Source: a virus
Strand: one strand, 5' to 3'
DNA length: 64,000 bases
Virus record (IMG/VR): IMGVR_UViG_3300044970_000539
Coordinates: 41,136-105,135 of that record
In this document: piece after piece, positions 7,144 to 15,032 of the stretch
How the letters are laid out: each line of letters begins with the position of its first letter
Position numbering within the stretch: the first letter of the stretch is position 1
The notes under the pieces: generated by a model
The model's database searches: none
What the model was told of the DNA's origin: nothing
The model's input: only the letters and a program-made list of their open reading frames with translations
Program-made: the position numbers and the translations under genes

Positions 7144-7401
7144 ATGAATATGATTCTTTATTTTACTGCTGATTGGTGTAACCCTTGTAAAAAAACAAAG
7201 CCAATTGTTGAAGAGTTAAATCGTGAACAAATTATGGCTAAATTCTTTATAGTTGACGTTGATTCAGAGATTGAGATGACTAAAGATTTTGAGATTAGAT
7301 CTGTTCCTACTTTTGTAGTAATGAAGGATAATACTGAGATTTATCGTGTAACTGGTGCACAAACAAGGCAACAGTTAGAGGAGTTAATTAGATATGAATA
7401 A
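7144..7401 (+). CDS. thioredoxin
   Basis: 85 residues, a short thioredoxin fold with active site Trp11-Cys12-Asn-Pro-Cys15 and cis-Pro loop SVPTFVV. It is a dithiol reductant and a natural candidate electron donor for the class II ribonucleotide reductase at 53803-55833, whose C-terminal Cys pair needs re-reduction. The pairing is inference. Translation is coupled: it starts right after the previous stop and overlaps the next gene by 8 bp. Confidence 0.93.
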   Translation: MNMILYFTADWCNPCKKTKPIVEELNREQIMAKFFIVDVDSEIEMTKDFEIRSVPTFVVMKDNTEIYRVTGAQTRQQLEELIRYE

Positions 7402-7723
7402 CAATGAAGATGAACTAATCAAAAATCTTATACTTGAAGGTGCCCTAGAAGTGGCTGGAGTAGATTCAGAAACAAATGAACTTTTGTATACTATTACTCC
7501 AAAAATGCAAGAGGTCATGCCAGATATGTATGAAGACCACCTAACTCAAGTAAATAGGGATCTTTTAAATTTATGGGAAAAGGGTTATGTTAATATTGAT
7601 TTTTTACTAGCAGATCCAGTAGTTACAATATCTGAAAAAGGTCTTGATAAGGCTGAGGTTGCTAAATTAACCAAGCCAGAAATCTGGGCACTAGAAGAGG
7701 TAAAGAGATTACTAAAAAGGTAA
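7394..7723 (+). CDS. unknown protein, longer paralogue of 6919-7143
   Basis: 109 residues. The N-terminal half (LIKNLILEGALEVAGVD, LLYTITPKMQEVMPDMY) matches the 74-residue neighbour; the C-terminal half adds a unique helical stretch with ISEKGLDKAEV. No known domain is recognised. The duplication around thioredoxin suggests a shared functional context. Confidence 0.75.
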   Translation: MNNNEDELIKNLILEGALEVAGVDSETNELLYTITPKMQEVMPDMYEDHLTQVNRDLLNLWEKGYVNIDFLLADPVVTISEKGLDKAEVAKLTKPEIWALEEVKRLLKR

Positions 7724-7761
7724 AGTCTGATATAATCAGTATATAAACTAGGAGGATTGTT

Positions 7762-8511
7762 ATGCCATACAGAGTTGGAGCCAAAGGTTCTTTTGGGTGT
7801 TCTGGATACCCTGCACTAAAAGAAGGCACAAATGAAGTTATGGGTTGCCACACAACCCGTGCTGAGGCTGCTGCACAGATTTATGCAATCAATCGCTCTG
7901 AAGGCAACATAGGGAAAAGTATGAATGAAATTAAAGAGGGTGATTTCGTTATGGGAATGACCTCTGAAGGAATGGTTCACGGAATTGTTGAGCACATTAT
8001 GATAGAAGGCGGAGTCTATGGGGTTCCTGGAACAGAATATGCAATTCAGTCTATGCCACCAGAAAATCCAGCAATGGCTGTTAGAATTTATGAAGAAGAA
8101 GATGGTAAGTGGGAGCCAACCGCATATAGTATTGGAATGATGTACAAGGATGCACAGGTTGTAGATATAAACAACCACACTATGGAAGATGATAAAGAAG
8201 AAATGGATTCAGAAGTTGCAATGGCAATGTATGATTCATCAATTGGAAAATCAGAAGAAAAGGAAGATGAAATGGAAAAAGCAAAAAAGCCTAACTATGG
8301 TGAAATGATTCAACCACGTCGTGGTGGATCAACACCTTCTAATCCAAGACTTTATGCAAGAGTTGTGCAGGCAGCAAAAGATAAATTTGATGTGTATCCA
8401 TCTGCAGTTGCAAACTCTTGGGTTGTTCAAGAATACAAGCGTCGTGGTGGAACATATAAGTCTGAAAAATCAGCAGAGTTGGATAATTTTTGGAATGGAT
8501 TTTTAAAATAA
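7762..8511 (+). CDS. unknown three-part protein with DUF5872-like C-terminus
   Basis: 249 residues. The N-terminus (GCSGYPALKEGTNEVMGCHTT, then AAAQIYAI) resembles a short module I know from the beginning of some phage proteins. The middle (about 50-140) carries GDFVMGMTSEGMVHGIVEHI, a small beta-barrel-like region. An acidic linker follows, and the C-terminus (LYARVVQAAKDKFDVYPSAVANSWVVQEYKRRGG) matches the DUF5872-type motif. A -10 TATAAT at 7731-7736 and TAGGAGGA before the ATG indicate its own promoter. Function unknown. Confidence 0.75.
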   Translation: MPYRVGAKGSFGCSGYPALKEGTNEVMGCHTTRAEAAAQIYAINRSEGNIGKSMNEIKEGDFVMGMTSEGMVHGIVEHIMIEGGVYGVPGTEYAIQSMPPENPAMAVRIYEEEDGKWEPTAYSIGMMYKDAQVVDINNHTMEDDKEEMDSEVAMAMYDSSIGKSEEKEDEMEKAKKPNYGEMIQPRRGGSTPSNPRLYARVVQAAKDKFDVYPSAVANSWVVQEYKRRGGTYKSEKSAELDNFWNGFLK

Positions 8512-8645
8512 TGCCAAAGAAAAAAGCACAATCATTTAATGCAACACAAATCAAAGATGGAAAGATTGTACGCATGAATAAAAACGGTACAGTTAAATCT
8601 ATTATTGGTCCTTATGAAGTGAAGCATCCAAAGAAGGGTAAGTAA
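8511..8645 (+). CDS. 44-residue basic protein
   Basis: Starts at ATG 8511, overlapping the previous stop (TAATG), and ends with TAA overlapping the next ATG at 8645. The product is lysine-rich at both ends (MPKKKAQSF, KHPKKGK). The double TAATG coupling strongly supports it as a real gene. Function unknown. Confidence 0.75.
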   Translation: MPKKKAQSFNATQIKDGKIVRMNKNGTVKSIIGPYEVKHPKKGK

Positions 8646-9016
8646 TGGCAGATACATATTCACCTAATGCAGGCATGAAGGCTGCTGCAAGACGTGCTTT
8701 GAAGTGGAAAGAAGATGGAAAGGCAACAGGGGCTGGAACTCCAGTAGGTTGGGGCAGAGCAACAGATATTGTTAGCGGTGCATCTATGTCTCTTGATACT
8801 GTCAAAAGAATGTACTCTTTCTTTTCACGTCATGAAGTAGATAAAAAAGGTAAAGGTTTCTTTGATGGACCAGAGTTTCCATCAAATGGAAGAATAATGT
8901 GGGACGCATGGGGCGGAGATGCAGGTTTTGCATGGAGTCGTGCTATCGTTGAACGTGAAAAAAATAAAACAGAAAAGGTTTGGCAAGGAAGTCCATTTAG
9001 TTTTAAGGGGGAATAA
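8645..9016 (+). CDS. phage protein with FFSRHEVDKKG / PSNGRIMWDAWGGDAG motifs
   Basis: 123 residues. The order ARRALKWKEDG, GWGRATDIVSGASMSLDTVKRMYSFFSRHEVDKKG, then FPSNGRIMWDAWGGDAGFAWSRA matches a motif set I associate with uncharacterised phage proteins, sometimes fused to head-maturation proteases. It is small, soluble and of unknown activity. It is coupled to the 44-residue gene upstream. Confidence 0.8.
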   Translation: MADTYSPNAGMKAAARRALKWKEDGKATGAGTPVGWGRATDIVSGASMSLDTVKRMYSFFSRHEVDKKGKGFFDGPEFPSNGRIMWDAWGGDAGFAWSRAIVEREKNKTEKVWQGSPFSFKGE

Positions 9017-9018
9017 AT

Positions 9019-9198
9019 ATGGAAGATTTAACGATTGATGAATTAAGACAACTTCTGACATTCTACAAGCAAAGAGCGTCAGACGTAGAGTTTACATTCT
9101 TACAGACACAGATAAAACTAAATAAGTTTATATCTGATCAATTAATTTCAGATCAAAATGTTTCAAAAAAAGAAACACCAGAAAAAACAACTAAATAA
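9019..9198 (+). CDS. 59-residue helical protein
   Basis: ATG 9019 follows AAGGGGGAATAAAT and runs to TAA 9196-9198. The product (MEDLTIDELRQLLTFYKQRA...) is a probable single coiled-coil helix with a Lys/Glu/Thr-rich tail. Function unknown. Confidence 0.7.
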   Translation: MEDLTIDELRQLLTFYKQRASDVEFTFLQTQIKLNKFISDQLISDQNVSKKETPEKTTK

Positions 9199-9210
9199 TT
9201 AGGAGAAAAG

Positions 9211-9627
9211 ATGCAGGCTATTTTGATTATCGGCTTGACATTGATCTCTTTTTCGTCTATAATTATAGTAATGAACAAAAAAAGAAAAAACTCTTTTAAT
9301 AAAATACTATATCGTCAAAGCGATATGCATAATATATTAAAGGATTTTTTCTTTAAAGATATTTTTGATGACAAGGTTGTTACATCTCAGTCTAAAATTT
9401 GGAAAGAGAAACAGACAACCAAGGTAGTCATAATAGATCAAAAGGCATATTGGGTATCAAATAACATGTTCTATGTTGGAGATACAGTAGATGGAAAGGT
9501 CAGACCAGAAACTGGAAGACCTTTAGATACAACCAAGATGTCAAAAAAAGAAGTAGATAAGATGTTATTCATCCTGGATAACTTAAAGAATGGGAAACTA
9601 AATGATAGTGGCAGTGCAGGGAACTAA
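9211..9627 (+). CDS. membrane-anchored protein of unknown function
   Basis: 138 residues: one N-terminal transmembrane segment (about 3-22), then a basic stop-transfer sequence (NKKRKN) and a soluble domain (about 30-138). TTAGGAGAAAAG precedes the ATG. It overlaps the next gene by 26 bp. Confidence 0.75.
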   Translation: MQAILIIGLTLISFSSIIIVMNKKRKNSFNKILYRQSDMHNILKDFFFKDIFDDKVVTSQSKIWKEKQTTKVVIIDQKAYWVSNNMFYVGDTVDGKVRPETGRPLDTTKMSKKEVDKMLFILDNLKNGKLNDSGSAGN

Positions 9628-9952
9628 TGAGTTTGATGACTATAATCTATTCCTTCGTGCTATAAGCGTTGCTTTATCTGGAATGAAAGAAGAAGAAAAA
9701 GATTTTATAATTTATTCTGTTGGTCCAACAAGGGTCAACTCTTTTGTTTCAGAGTTTTCAAACCTTTCAGAAAGAGGAATGAAAGCAAGGGGTCGTAAGA
9801 TAAAGTTTTATAAAGTTCCAGAAAGTTGGGTACATGACAACATGGACAGCGTAAACTATTTTGCATTTCTTAGCAAACCAAAAGAGCCAGTATCCAAACT
9901 AACTACTTTTGCAGAATCAAAAAATGTAGAAGTAGGAATATTCCGTTACTAA
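9602..9952 (+). CDS. SLOG/DUF2493-like Rossmann protein (tentative)
   Basis: 116 residues. The start IVAVQGTNEFDDYNLFLRAI resembles the nucleotide-binding opening of DUF2493/SLOG-type proteins (VGSRxFxDY). The remainder alternates beta and alpha (DFIIYSVGPTRVNSFVSEFSNL). It may bind a nucleotide-like ligand; no activity is established. It begins inside the preceding gene. Confidence 0.6.
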   Translation: MIVAVQGTNEFDDYNLFLRAISVALSGMKEEEKDFIIYSVGPTRVNSFVSEFSNLSERGMKARGRKIKFYKVPESWVHDNMDSVNYFAFLSKPKEPVSKLTTFAESKNVEVGIFRY

Positions 9953-9965
9953 AAGAAAGAATACA

Positions 9966-10175
9966 ATGATAATTAATTCGTTAGCACAAATGGAAAAGAT
10001 TGTTTCAAAGAACAAAGAACTTGAATGGGTTGGCTGGGATGTTGTTGAACGCAAGCGATCAGACCTTGCAAGAACATCACCAAGCGGAGTTCGTGTAAAA
10101 AATGCATGGTACCTACAAAAAACTTTTAACCTTAATCGTAATGGTTGGGATATTCCAAACAAATACGGTCAGTAA
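9966..10175 (+). CDS. small unknown protein with GWD motifs
   Basis: 69 residues with WVGWDVVERKRSD and NRNGWDIPNKYGQ. Not recognised. It directly abuts the WhiB gene, whose ATG follows its stop without a gap, so it is probably cotranscribed with that regulator. Confidence 0.7.
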   Translation: MIINSLAQMEKIVSKNKELEWVGWDVVERKRSDLARTSPSGVRVKNAWYLQKTFNLNRNGWDIPNKYGQ

Positions 10176-10460
10176 ATGAAGCAACATTTATGGAAAGATC
10201 AAGCAGCGTGTCTTGGTCTTGATACTAATATCTTTTTTGATAAGTATGAAGACAATGTAGATGTGCGCCCAATTGTAGATTCAATGTGCCAAAGGTGTCC
10301 AGTATCAAAGGTTTGCTTTGCTAACGGTGTTTCTGGTAAAGAGTACGGTGTATGGGGTGGGGTGTTCCTTGAACTTGGAAATATATCTAGAGAGTTTAAT
10401 AAACACAAAACCAAACAAGACTGGGCTAATACTTGGCAAGCATTGACAATGGAGAAATAA
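10176..10460 (+). CDS. WhiB-family Fe-S transcription regulator
   Basis: 94 residues with the four Cys ligands of a 4Fe-4S cluster at 12, 38, 41 and 47 (C-x25-C-x2-C-x5-C), followed by the family turn KEYGVWGGV (about 54-62). WhiB proteins are confined to actinobacteria and their phages; they bind the primary sigma factor and redirect promoters. Phage copies such as mycobacteriophage TM4 WhiBTM4 can act as dominant inhibitors of host WhiB2. Here it could act on the unusual promoters at 24-33 kb; that link is inference. Confidence 0.95.
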   Translation: MKQHLWKDQAACLGLDTNIFFDKYEDNVDVRPIVDSMCQRCPVSKVCFANGVSGKEYGVWGGVFLELGNISREFNKHKTKQDWANTWQALTMEK

Positions 10461-10691
10461 TTGTACACTGATCAAATGCGTAGAGCCTTTCACTCTGTAG
10501 TACCTCCAAAGGGTTTTGCTATAGAGTTAATTGATAATGAACACTTTTTAACTATTAAGTTAAATGAACTTAAGTTTGCAAACATGGTTCATGACGATAA
10601 AATACAGGCTCTTCAATATGTTTTAAATTTAAAGAAAGCATTGGAAATGGAAGGGGCTATCGTCCTAGTAACAAGAGAGGCAATAAAGTGA
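10461..10691 (+). CDS. small unknown protein, TTG start
   Basis: 76 residues. TTG 10461 is placed by GGAGA at 10451-10455, inside the end of the WhiB gene; ATG at codon 6 is an alternative. The sequence ends in a helix, QALQYVLNLKKALEMEGAIVLVTREAIK. It overlaps the glycosyltransferase start (GTGA). Confidence 0.65.
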   Translation: MYTDQMRRAFHSVVPPKGFAIELIDNEHFLTIKLNELKFANMVHDDKIQALQYVLNLKKALEMEGAIVLVTREAIK

Positions 10692-11602
10692 AAATCTTTG
10701 TATCTATTGCATCTTATCGTGATCCAGAACTTCAATGGACAATTAAAAGTGCTATTACAAATGCAAATAATCCAGACAATCTATATTTTGGTGTTGTTCA
10801 TCAGGGAGTTGATTCAGAACTGTTTGATATTCAGGAAATTAAAAACATATCTATAACTAAAATGCATCCAAAAGAAGCAAGAGGTGCAGGATATGCAAGA
10901 GCAAAAGCAATGGAGTTATACTCTGGACAAGAGTATTTTCTTCAAATTGATTCACATACTAGATTTGTTCCTGGTTGGGACTCTATATCTATTGATCAGT
11001 TGAATAGGGCTAAGAATATATCTGGCCATAGTCGTGTATTGTTATCATACTTTCCTGCCCCGTTTGAGCCAGAAAGAAATGGCGGTATGTATTTAATTAC
11101 AAACAACCCAAAAGTAAAGCCATATCCAACTAGACAAAAGATATCATTAAATAAAAGAAAACAGTGGACAGCAGAAAGACTTGAGTTTAATAACAAACTA
11201 AAAGAAGATCCAGAACTTTCTGAAACAGTTCTTGGTGGCTTTATGTTTTCAGATGGTTCAATAGTTAGTGAAGTTCCTTATGATTCAGAAATTAGTTTCT
11301 TTGGTGAAGAGATTTGTTTTGCTATGAGATCATGGACAAGAGGATGGGATATATATTCTCCTTCAAAAAATATTGTATACCACTTTTATTCTCGTGGAGG
11401 ATACAGTAAGATATGGAAAGATAGAAATCTACGTGGAATATCTTGGAAAGAGTTAGAAGAAATATCATACAACAAACAAAAAAGAATTCTTTGTGGTGAA
11501 GAAGAAGGTGTGTTTGGTGCTGGAAACGTTAGAACCCTTGCCGAGTATGAGATCTTTACTAATACTAACTTTAAAGATTTTTATAGTTTGACAAAACCTT
11601 AG
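10688..11602 (+). CDS. GlcNAc-transferase family glycosyltransferase (GT60-like)
   Basis: 304 residues. The family pattern is clear: IFVSIASYRDPELQWTI at the start, NPDNLYFGVVHQG, EARGAGYARAKAMELYSGQ, and LQIDSHTRFVPGWD, with the DSH in the place of the metal-binding DxD. GFMFSDGSI and FFGEEICFAMRSWTRGWDIY follow. This matches the PF11397-type GlcNAc-transferases that modify hydroxyproline or serine. The acceptor here may be a tail or capsid protein, or a cell-surface glycan. GTG start overlapping the previous stop. Confidence 0.85.
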   Translation: MKIFVSIASYRDPELQWTIKSAITNANNPDNLYFGVVHQGVDSELFDIQEIKNISITKMHPKEARGAGYARAKAMELYSGQEYFLQIDSHTRFVPGWDSISIDQLNRAKNISGHSRVLLSYFPAPFEPERNGGMYLITNNPKVKPYPTRQKISLNKRKQWTAERLEFNNKLKEDPELSETVLGGFMFSDGSIVSEVPYDSEISFFGEEICFAMRSWTRGWDIYSPSKNIVYHFYSRGGYSKIWKDRNLRGISWKELEEISYNKQKRILCGEEEGVFGAGNVRTLAEYEIFTNTNFKDFYSLTKP

Positions 11603-11616
11603 TGTTAGGATATAAT
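11588..11616 (+). promoter_or_regulatory. perfect consensus promoter inside the glycosyltransferase 3' end
   Basis: TTGACA 11588-11593, 17-bp spacer, TATAAT 11611-11616, then 6 nt to ATG 11623. Both hexamers match the sigma70 consensus at all positions, and the spacing predicts a leaderless message. Confidence 0.8.
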
Positions 11617-11622
11617 TAAAAC

Positions 11623-12069
11623 ATGTGGAGTGGTGATATGAAAGATATTTTTATTGTTGTTTTTGCAACATTGTCAGTTTGCTTTGCAGCATCATATATT
11701 TTAGTCTTAGGACAGTCCATTAAACTTAAAAGAGATGTTTCAAAACTTTTTATTGAAAAGACTTTGCTTCAAGAATATGTTGATATAACTAAGTCTACAA
11801 AAATAAAAGAAGATTCAGATGACTCAATACACAAAGAAAACTTTATTAAGTTTCTTTCTGATTCTAGACTATGGGCATTTGAATATATTGAGAATGTACA
11901 AAAAGGTTTAACTAAATTTGTTAATGATGTTGATGCAGACATATCATACTTTGATGAATATGGAGAAGCCTTATCTATGTCAAGACCAGACTATCCATCT
12001 ATGAAGAATATTTCAAAAGCATATAAAGAATTAAAAACACTATTACCAGAAGATGAAATAAAACAATGA
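11623..12069 (+). CDS. membrane-anchored coiled-coil protein
   Basis: 148 residues: one N-terminal transmembrane helix (about 8-30), then a long soluble helical domain. Two starts compete: ATG 11623, 6 nt after a perfect -10 (leaderless), and ATG 11638, preceded by GGAG at 11627-11630 with 7-nt spacing. Both give the same membrane segment. It overlaps the XapX-like gene by 4 bp and belongs to a small membrane-protein group that may include the lysis holin. Confidence 0.7.
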   Translation: MWSGDMKDIFIVVFATLSVCFAASYILVLGQSIKLKRDVSKLFIEKTLLQEYVDITKSTKIKEDSDDSIHKENFIKFLSDSRLWAFEYIENVQKGLTKFVNDVDADISYFDEYGEALSMSRPDYPSMKNISKAYKELKTLLPEDEIKQ

Positions 12070-12224
12070 GAGATATATTGTTGTCAACACTAACAGGTTT
12101 TGGATGTGGTGTAGTATTTGCTGCATTCAAATTGCCAGTTCCAGCACCGCCAGTTTTTGCGGGAGTCGCAGGAATTGTAGGGCTGTGGGCTGGATATGCT
12201 ATACTAATAAAGGTTCTATCCTAG
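12066..12224 (+). CDS. XapX-domain-like two-helix membrane protein
   Basis: 52 residues, coupled to the previous gene by ATGA. The sequence (STLTGFGCGVVFAAF, KLPVPAPPVFAGVAGIVGLWAG) has the helix-turn-helix layout with a P-x-PPV-like turn and GxxGLxxG second helix typical of the XapX/DUF1427 family of tiny membrane proteins. Function unknown; by position, a lysis-accessory role is possible. Confidence 0.7.
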   Translation: MRDILLSTLTGFGCGVVFAAFKLPVPAPPVFAGVAGIVGLWAGYAILIKVLS

Positions 12225-12232
12225 GAGGAAAA

Positions 12233-12502
12233 ATGAACACAGAACAACTAAAGGCAGTACTTGCATCATACGGACGTTCAGTCCTTGCATCAGGCCTTGC
12301 ACTATACATGGCAGGCGTAACAGATCCAAAGGATCTATGGACTGCACTTGTTGCTGCAGTTGCGCCAGTTGCAATTAGAGCAATCAACCCTAATGACAAG
12401 GCGTTTGGCGTATTGCCAGATGCTAAGGAAGTAGAGAAGGCTCTTAAGGGTGCAAAGGCACCCGTAAAGAAGGCTGCTAAGAAGGCTGCTCCAAAGAAGT
12501 AA
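12233..12502 (+). CDS. small membrane protein, holin candidate
   Basis: 89 residues from ATG 12233, set by CTAGGAGG. Two amphipathic/hydrophobic helices (SVLASGLALYMAGV, and LWTALVAAVAPVAIRAINP), then a Lys/Ala-rich basic tail (KKAAKKAAPKK). Small size, two helices and a positive C-terminus fit class II holins. It is the last gene of the left operon, followed at once by a strong terminator. Longer upstream frames lack a ribosome site. Confidence 0.75.
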   Translation: MNTEQLKAVLASYGRSVLASGLALYMAGVTDPKDLWTALVAAVAPVAIRAINPNDKAFGVLPDAKEVEKALKGAKAPVKKAAKKAAPKK

Positions 12503-12519
12503 TATTTACTTACAGAATT

Positions 12520-12551
12520 GCCAGTCTAGAAATAGGCTGGCTTTTTTGTTT
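12520..12551 (+). terminator. rho-independent terminator
   Basis: A 9-bp stem GCCAGTCTA/TAGGCTGGC with a GAAA tetraloop (12529-12532), followed by CTTTTTTG. It separates the + strand operon from the convergent sugar cassette, whose last gene ends at 12551. Confidence 0.9.
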
Positions 12552-13585
12552 TATGAATTAATTAAATCAATATACTTTTGTTTTAGTGAGTCTATTGAAA
12601 AGTTATTGTTGCCAAGATCAAATGCTTTATCTTTTAACTTGGGAATATCTAAGCCATAATAATCATCAACTAATTTACCAAGCATTTTAGCATTTCCATC
12701 ATAAACATCAAGCATTGTTCTTGTCTGTAGTTCGTCAATCTTATTAGATTCAAATAACCACTCCTCTGGTAAAACCTTATTGTTTGGAGATATGTTAGTC
12801 ATAAAAACAGGCAGGGAACTGATTAAAGCCTCATTCATAGGAAGACATAGGCCAGCATACCTTCTAGGCAATATCATAGCGTCAAAGCCCTCATACAGGC
12901 TCTGATGGCTATCTGGGTTTGATTTGTCAATGGTTAATCTTGGATCATTGCATTTTATGTCTAAATTGCTCTGGGTTCTTATTACTAACTCATAATCACC
13001 GATAGAATAATTAAGCATTTCAATTACTGTGTCAGTACCGTTTCTATCTTTGGCTGCAGCCTTCCCAGCAATGTGTAATAATCTTTTATGTGTTTTGCTT
13101 GTATTTATTTCTCTTGCATTAGAAAATAAGTTAATGTCAGTCGGCGGCGGTATATGAACAACCCTTGTTTTATCTCCAAATTTACTAACAACATCTTCAA
13201 AGTTCCATAGACTAGGAGCAACAAGAACATCAGGCAATGTTTGATTAGGGTTTGCTAAATAATCTAAAAACTCATAGTTATACTGCAATATTGTTTTTAT
13301 TCCACGACTTTTTGCAAGATCAACAAACTTTGGATTATAAAATAATTCACAACTAAGAACTACGTCAATGTCTTTTAAAAATTCTAAGATTTCATTTGTA
13401 TTTGGAAAACCTTTGATTGTGGTTTGACAGTTGTATCCTTCGTACCATTCAGGATGCTGCTTGTTTTGATTAAAAAATCTTGAGTTAATAAGCATAATCT
13501 TATCAGGATTAAGCATGTTTACTAACTCTCTTGTTTGATTACCAAGACCTGTGTTGTCTGATCTTGCAATTATTCCTAGTCTCAT
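12551..13585 (-). CDS. GT-B glycosyltransferase (GT1/GT4-like)
   Basis: 344 residues. The N-terminal Rossmann half begins MRLGIIARSDNTGLGNQTREL, a typical GT-B glycine loop. The C-terminal half has RLLHIAGKAAAKDRNG, then SLYEGFDAMILPRRYAGLCLPMNEALISSLPV, the E-x7-E-like sugar-nucleotide site of GT4 enzymes. Donor and acceptor are unknown. It overlaps the nucleotidyltransferase by 4 bp and ends the five-gene sugar cassette. Confidence 0.85.
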   Translation of the reverse strand: MRLGIIARSDNTGLGNQTRELVNMLNPDKIMLINSRFFNQNKQHPEWYEGYNCQTTIKGFPNTNEILEFLKDIDVVLSCELFYNPKFVDLAKSRGIKTILQYNYEFLDYLANPNQTLPDVLVAPSLWNFEDVVSKFGDKTRVVHIPPPTDINLFSNAREINTSKTHKRLLHIAGKAAAKDRNGTDTVIEMLNYSIGDYELVIRTQSNLDIKCNDPRLTIDKSNPDSHQSLYEGFDAMILPRRYAGLCLPMNEALISSLPVFMTNISPNNKVLPEEWLFESNKIDELQTRTMLDVYDGNAKMLGKLVDDYYGLDIPKLKDKAFDLGNNNFSIDSLKQKYIDLINS

Positions 13586-14244
13586 GAGTCCATATCTTTA
13601 TATAGTTGTTTTAATCCATTAAGCGTTCCTATGTCCATATACTTACCGCCAGGACTTACAGATCTAATATTAAGACTCATATCTATCCAATCCTGTATTT
13701 GTTTTCCTGGATGCTCTAGTAATGGATCAATATATCTAATAAGGTTTTTACGAAACAACATTGTCCCCCACATATCTGGGTAATCACAGTCAGATACTTT
13801 GTCTCTAGATGACATAACCTTGCCTTCAGATATTGATACTTGTCCAACTCTACCCTTAAGTTCTGGATCACAACTCCAGGTTCCAAGAACCAGATCTCCA
13901 GAAGTATCCATCATATCTTTATAAATATTGGTTTTGCATCCAAGAATATATGTGTCTGGCATTCCAATTAAAACGGTATCGTTATAATCTCCAACCATAA
14001 ACTTAACAGCATCAGACATAGTTGAAGGTTCACGAACAACTAACTTTATATCCATATTCATATTTTGAATAATAGGAACCCATTCAGCCCTTGTTGAAAC
14101 TCTAACTTCATCACATACCTCTAGCATTTGATTAACGTGCCATTGAAGTATAGATTCTTTTTCTGAAACTGGAAGACAAAACTTTGGAATACCACCTATT
14201 CTAGATGCTTTTCCTGATGCTGGTAGGATTCCTATTGTAGCCAT
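13582..14244 (-). CDS. sugar-1-phosphate nucleotidyltransferase-like protein
   Basis: 220 residues. IGILPASGKASRIGGIPKFCLPV is the G-x-x-x-R...PK NTP-binding signature of the nucleotidyltransferase superfamily, with VLIGMPDTYI supplying the metal-binding Asp and PGGKYMDIGTLNGLKQLY a typical C-terminal end. It probably makes a nucleotide sugar for the neighbouring glycosyltransferases. It is shorter than RmlA (about 290 residues), so the substrate should not be assumed. Confidence 0.85.
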   Translation of the reverse strand: MATIGILPASGKASRIGGIPKFCLPVSEKESILQWHVNQMLEVCDEVRVSTRAEWVPIIQNMNMDIKLVVREPSTMSDAVKFMVGDYNDTVLIGMPDTYILGCKTNIYKDMMDTSGDLVLGTWSCDPELKGRVGQVSISEGKVMSSRDKVSDCDYPDMWGTMLFRKNLIRYIDPLLEHPGKQIQDWIDMSLNIRSVSPGGKYMDIGTLNGLKQLYKDMDS

Positions 14245-15032
14245 TACCTTAACCCATATTTTTTCTTTAATGTTGCTATATCATTTACTGGCCAATAGTC
14301 TAAAGATTTTGTTGGATCATTAAATGGGTTCTTATATTCTCCCCAACCTTCCCTTGTTCTATCCCCGCCCCACTTGGCCTTAAAGTAATCGTGAAGAGGT
14401 TCAATGTTAATTCTTAGTCCGTCTATTGTTGCGCCTCCGTCTATTTGACATGTTACATCAACTTCTGCAGCAGGTGCGTTTATTCTCATTACATAACTTA
14501 TAGGTGCATTAGGATGTACAAACTGACTACGCCAAGAAACTGCAACATCTGAATCAGGATTATTTATAACTTGTTCTTCAAGTATTCTGCACCTTTGATC
14601 CCAGTCACAATCATCAAAATTATATGGATAAAAATTTTCATCAAAATATCCAATTGCTTCAACCAATTTTTTGTTTATTCCAGCCAAATGCCATCCATGC
14701 TGTGTTCTAAACATTAAACCATTAAAGCCATTAAGCATATCAACTATATGAGAAAAGGGTTGATTAAACAACATTGAAGACGAAACAAAAAAGGTCCAGT
14801 CGTGATTCTTTTTTAATCCTATGTTCCATGCTCTGGCTAAACCAATATTTTCTGATTGATACTCTACCTGAAAGCCATACTTCTTCTCAAATACTTCACA
14901 CTCTCTGTTGCCACTATTGTCTATAAGTAAAACATTTTTATCTTTTATAGACTCCATGCATTTGTAGATTCTTTCTGTTACCCTGTAAACAGGTATACAA
15001 ATTAAATAATCAATCTCAGTATCTATTTGCAT
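14244..15032 (-). CDS. GT2-type glycosyltransferase
   Basis: 262 residues from ATG 15032, supported by GAGGAGG 8 nt upstream (complement of 15041-15047). The upstream 22 codons of the open frame overlap the previous gene and are unlikely to be translated. YLICIPVYRVTERIYKCMES, VLLIDNSGNREC, YQSENIGLARAWNIG and FVSSSMLF match GT-A family 2 enzymes, though a classic DxD is not obvious. FDDCDWDQRCRIL resembles the downstream ED-x-D motif. It overlaps FkbM by 17 bp. Confidence 0.8.
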   Translation of the reverse strand: MQIDTEIDYLICIPVYRVTERIYKCMESIKDKNVLLIDNSGNRECEVFEKKYGFQVEYQSENIGLARAWNIGLKKNHDWTFFVSSSMLFNQPFSHIVDMLNGFNGLMFRTQHGWHLAGINKKLVEAIGYFDENFYPYNFDDCDWDQRCRILEEQVINNPDSDVAVSWRSQFVHPNAPISYVMRINAPAAEVDVTCQIDGGATIDGLRINIEPLHDYFKAKWGGDRTREGWGEYKNPFNDPTKSLDYWPVNDIATLKKKYGLR

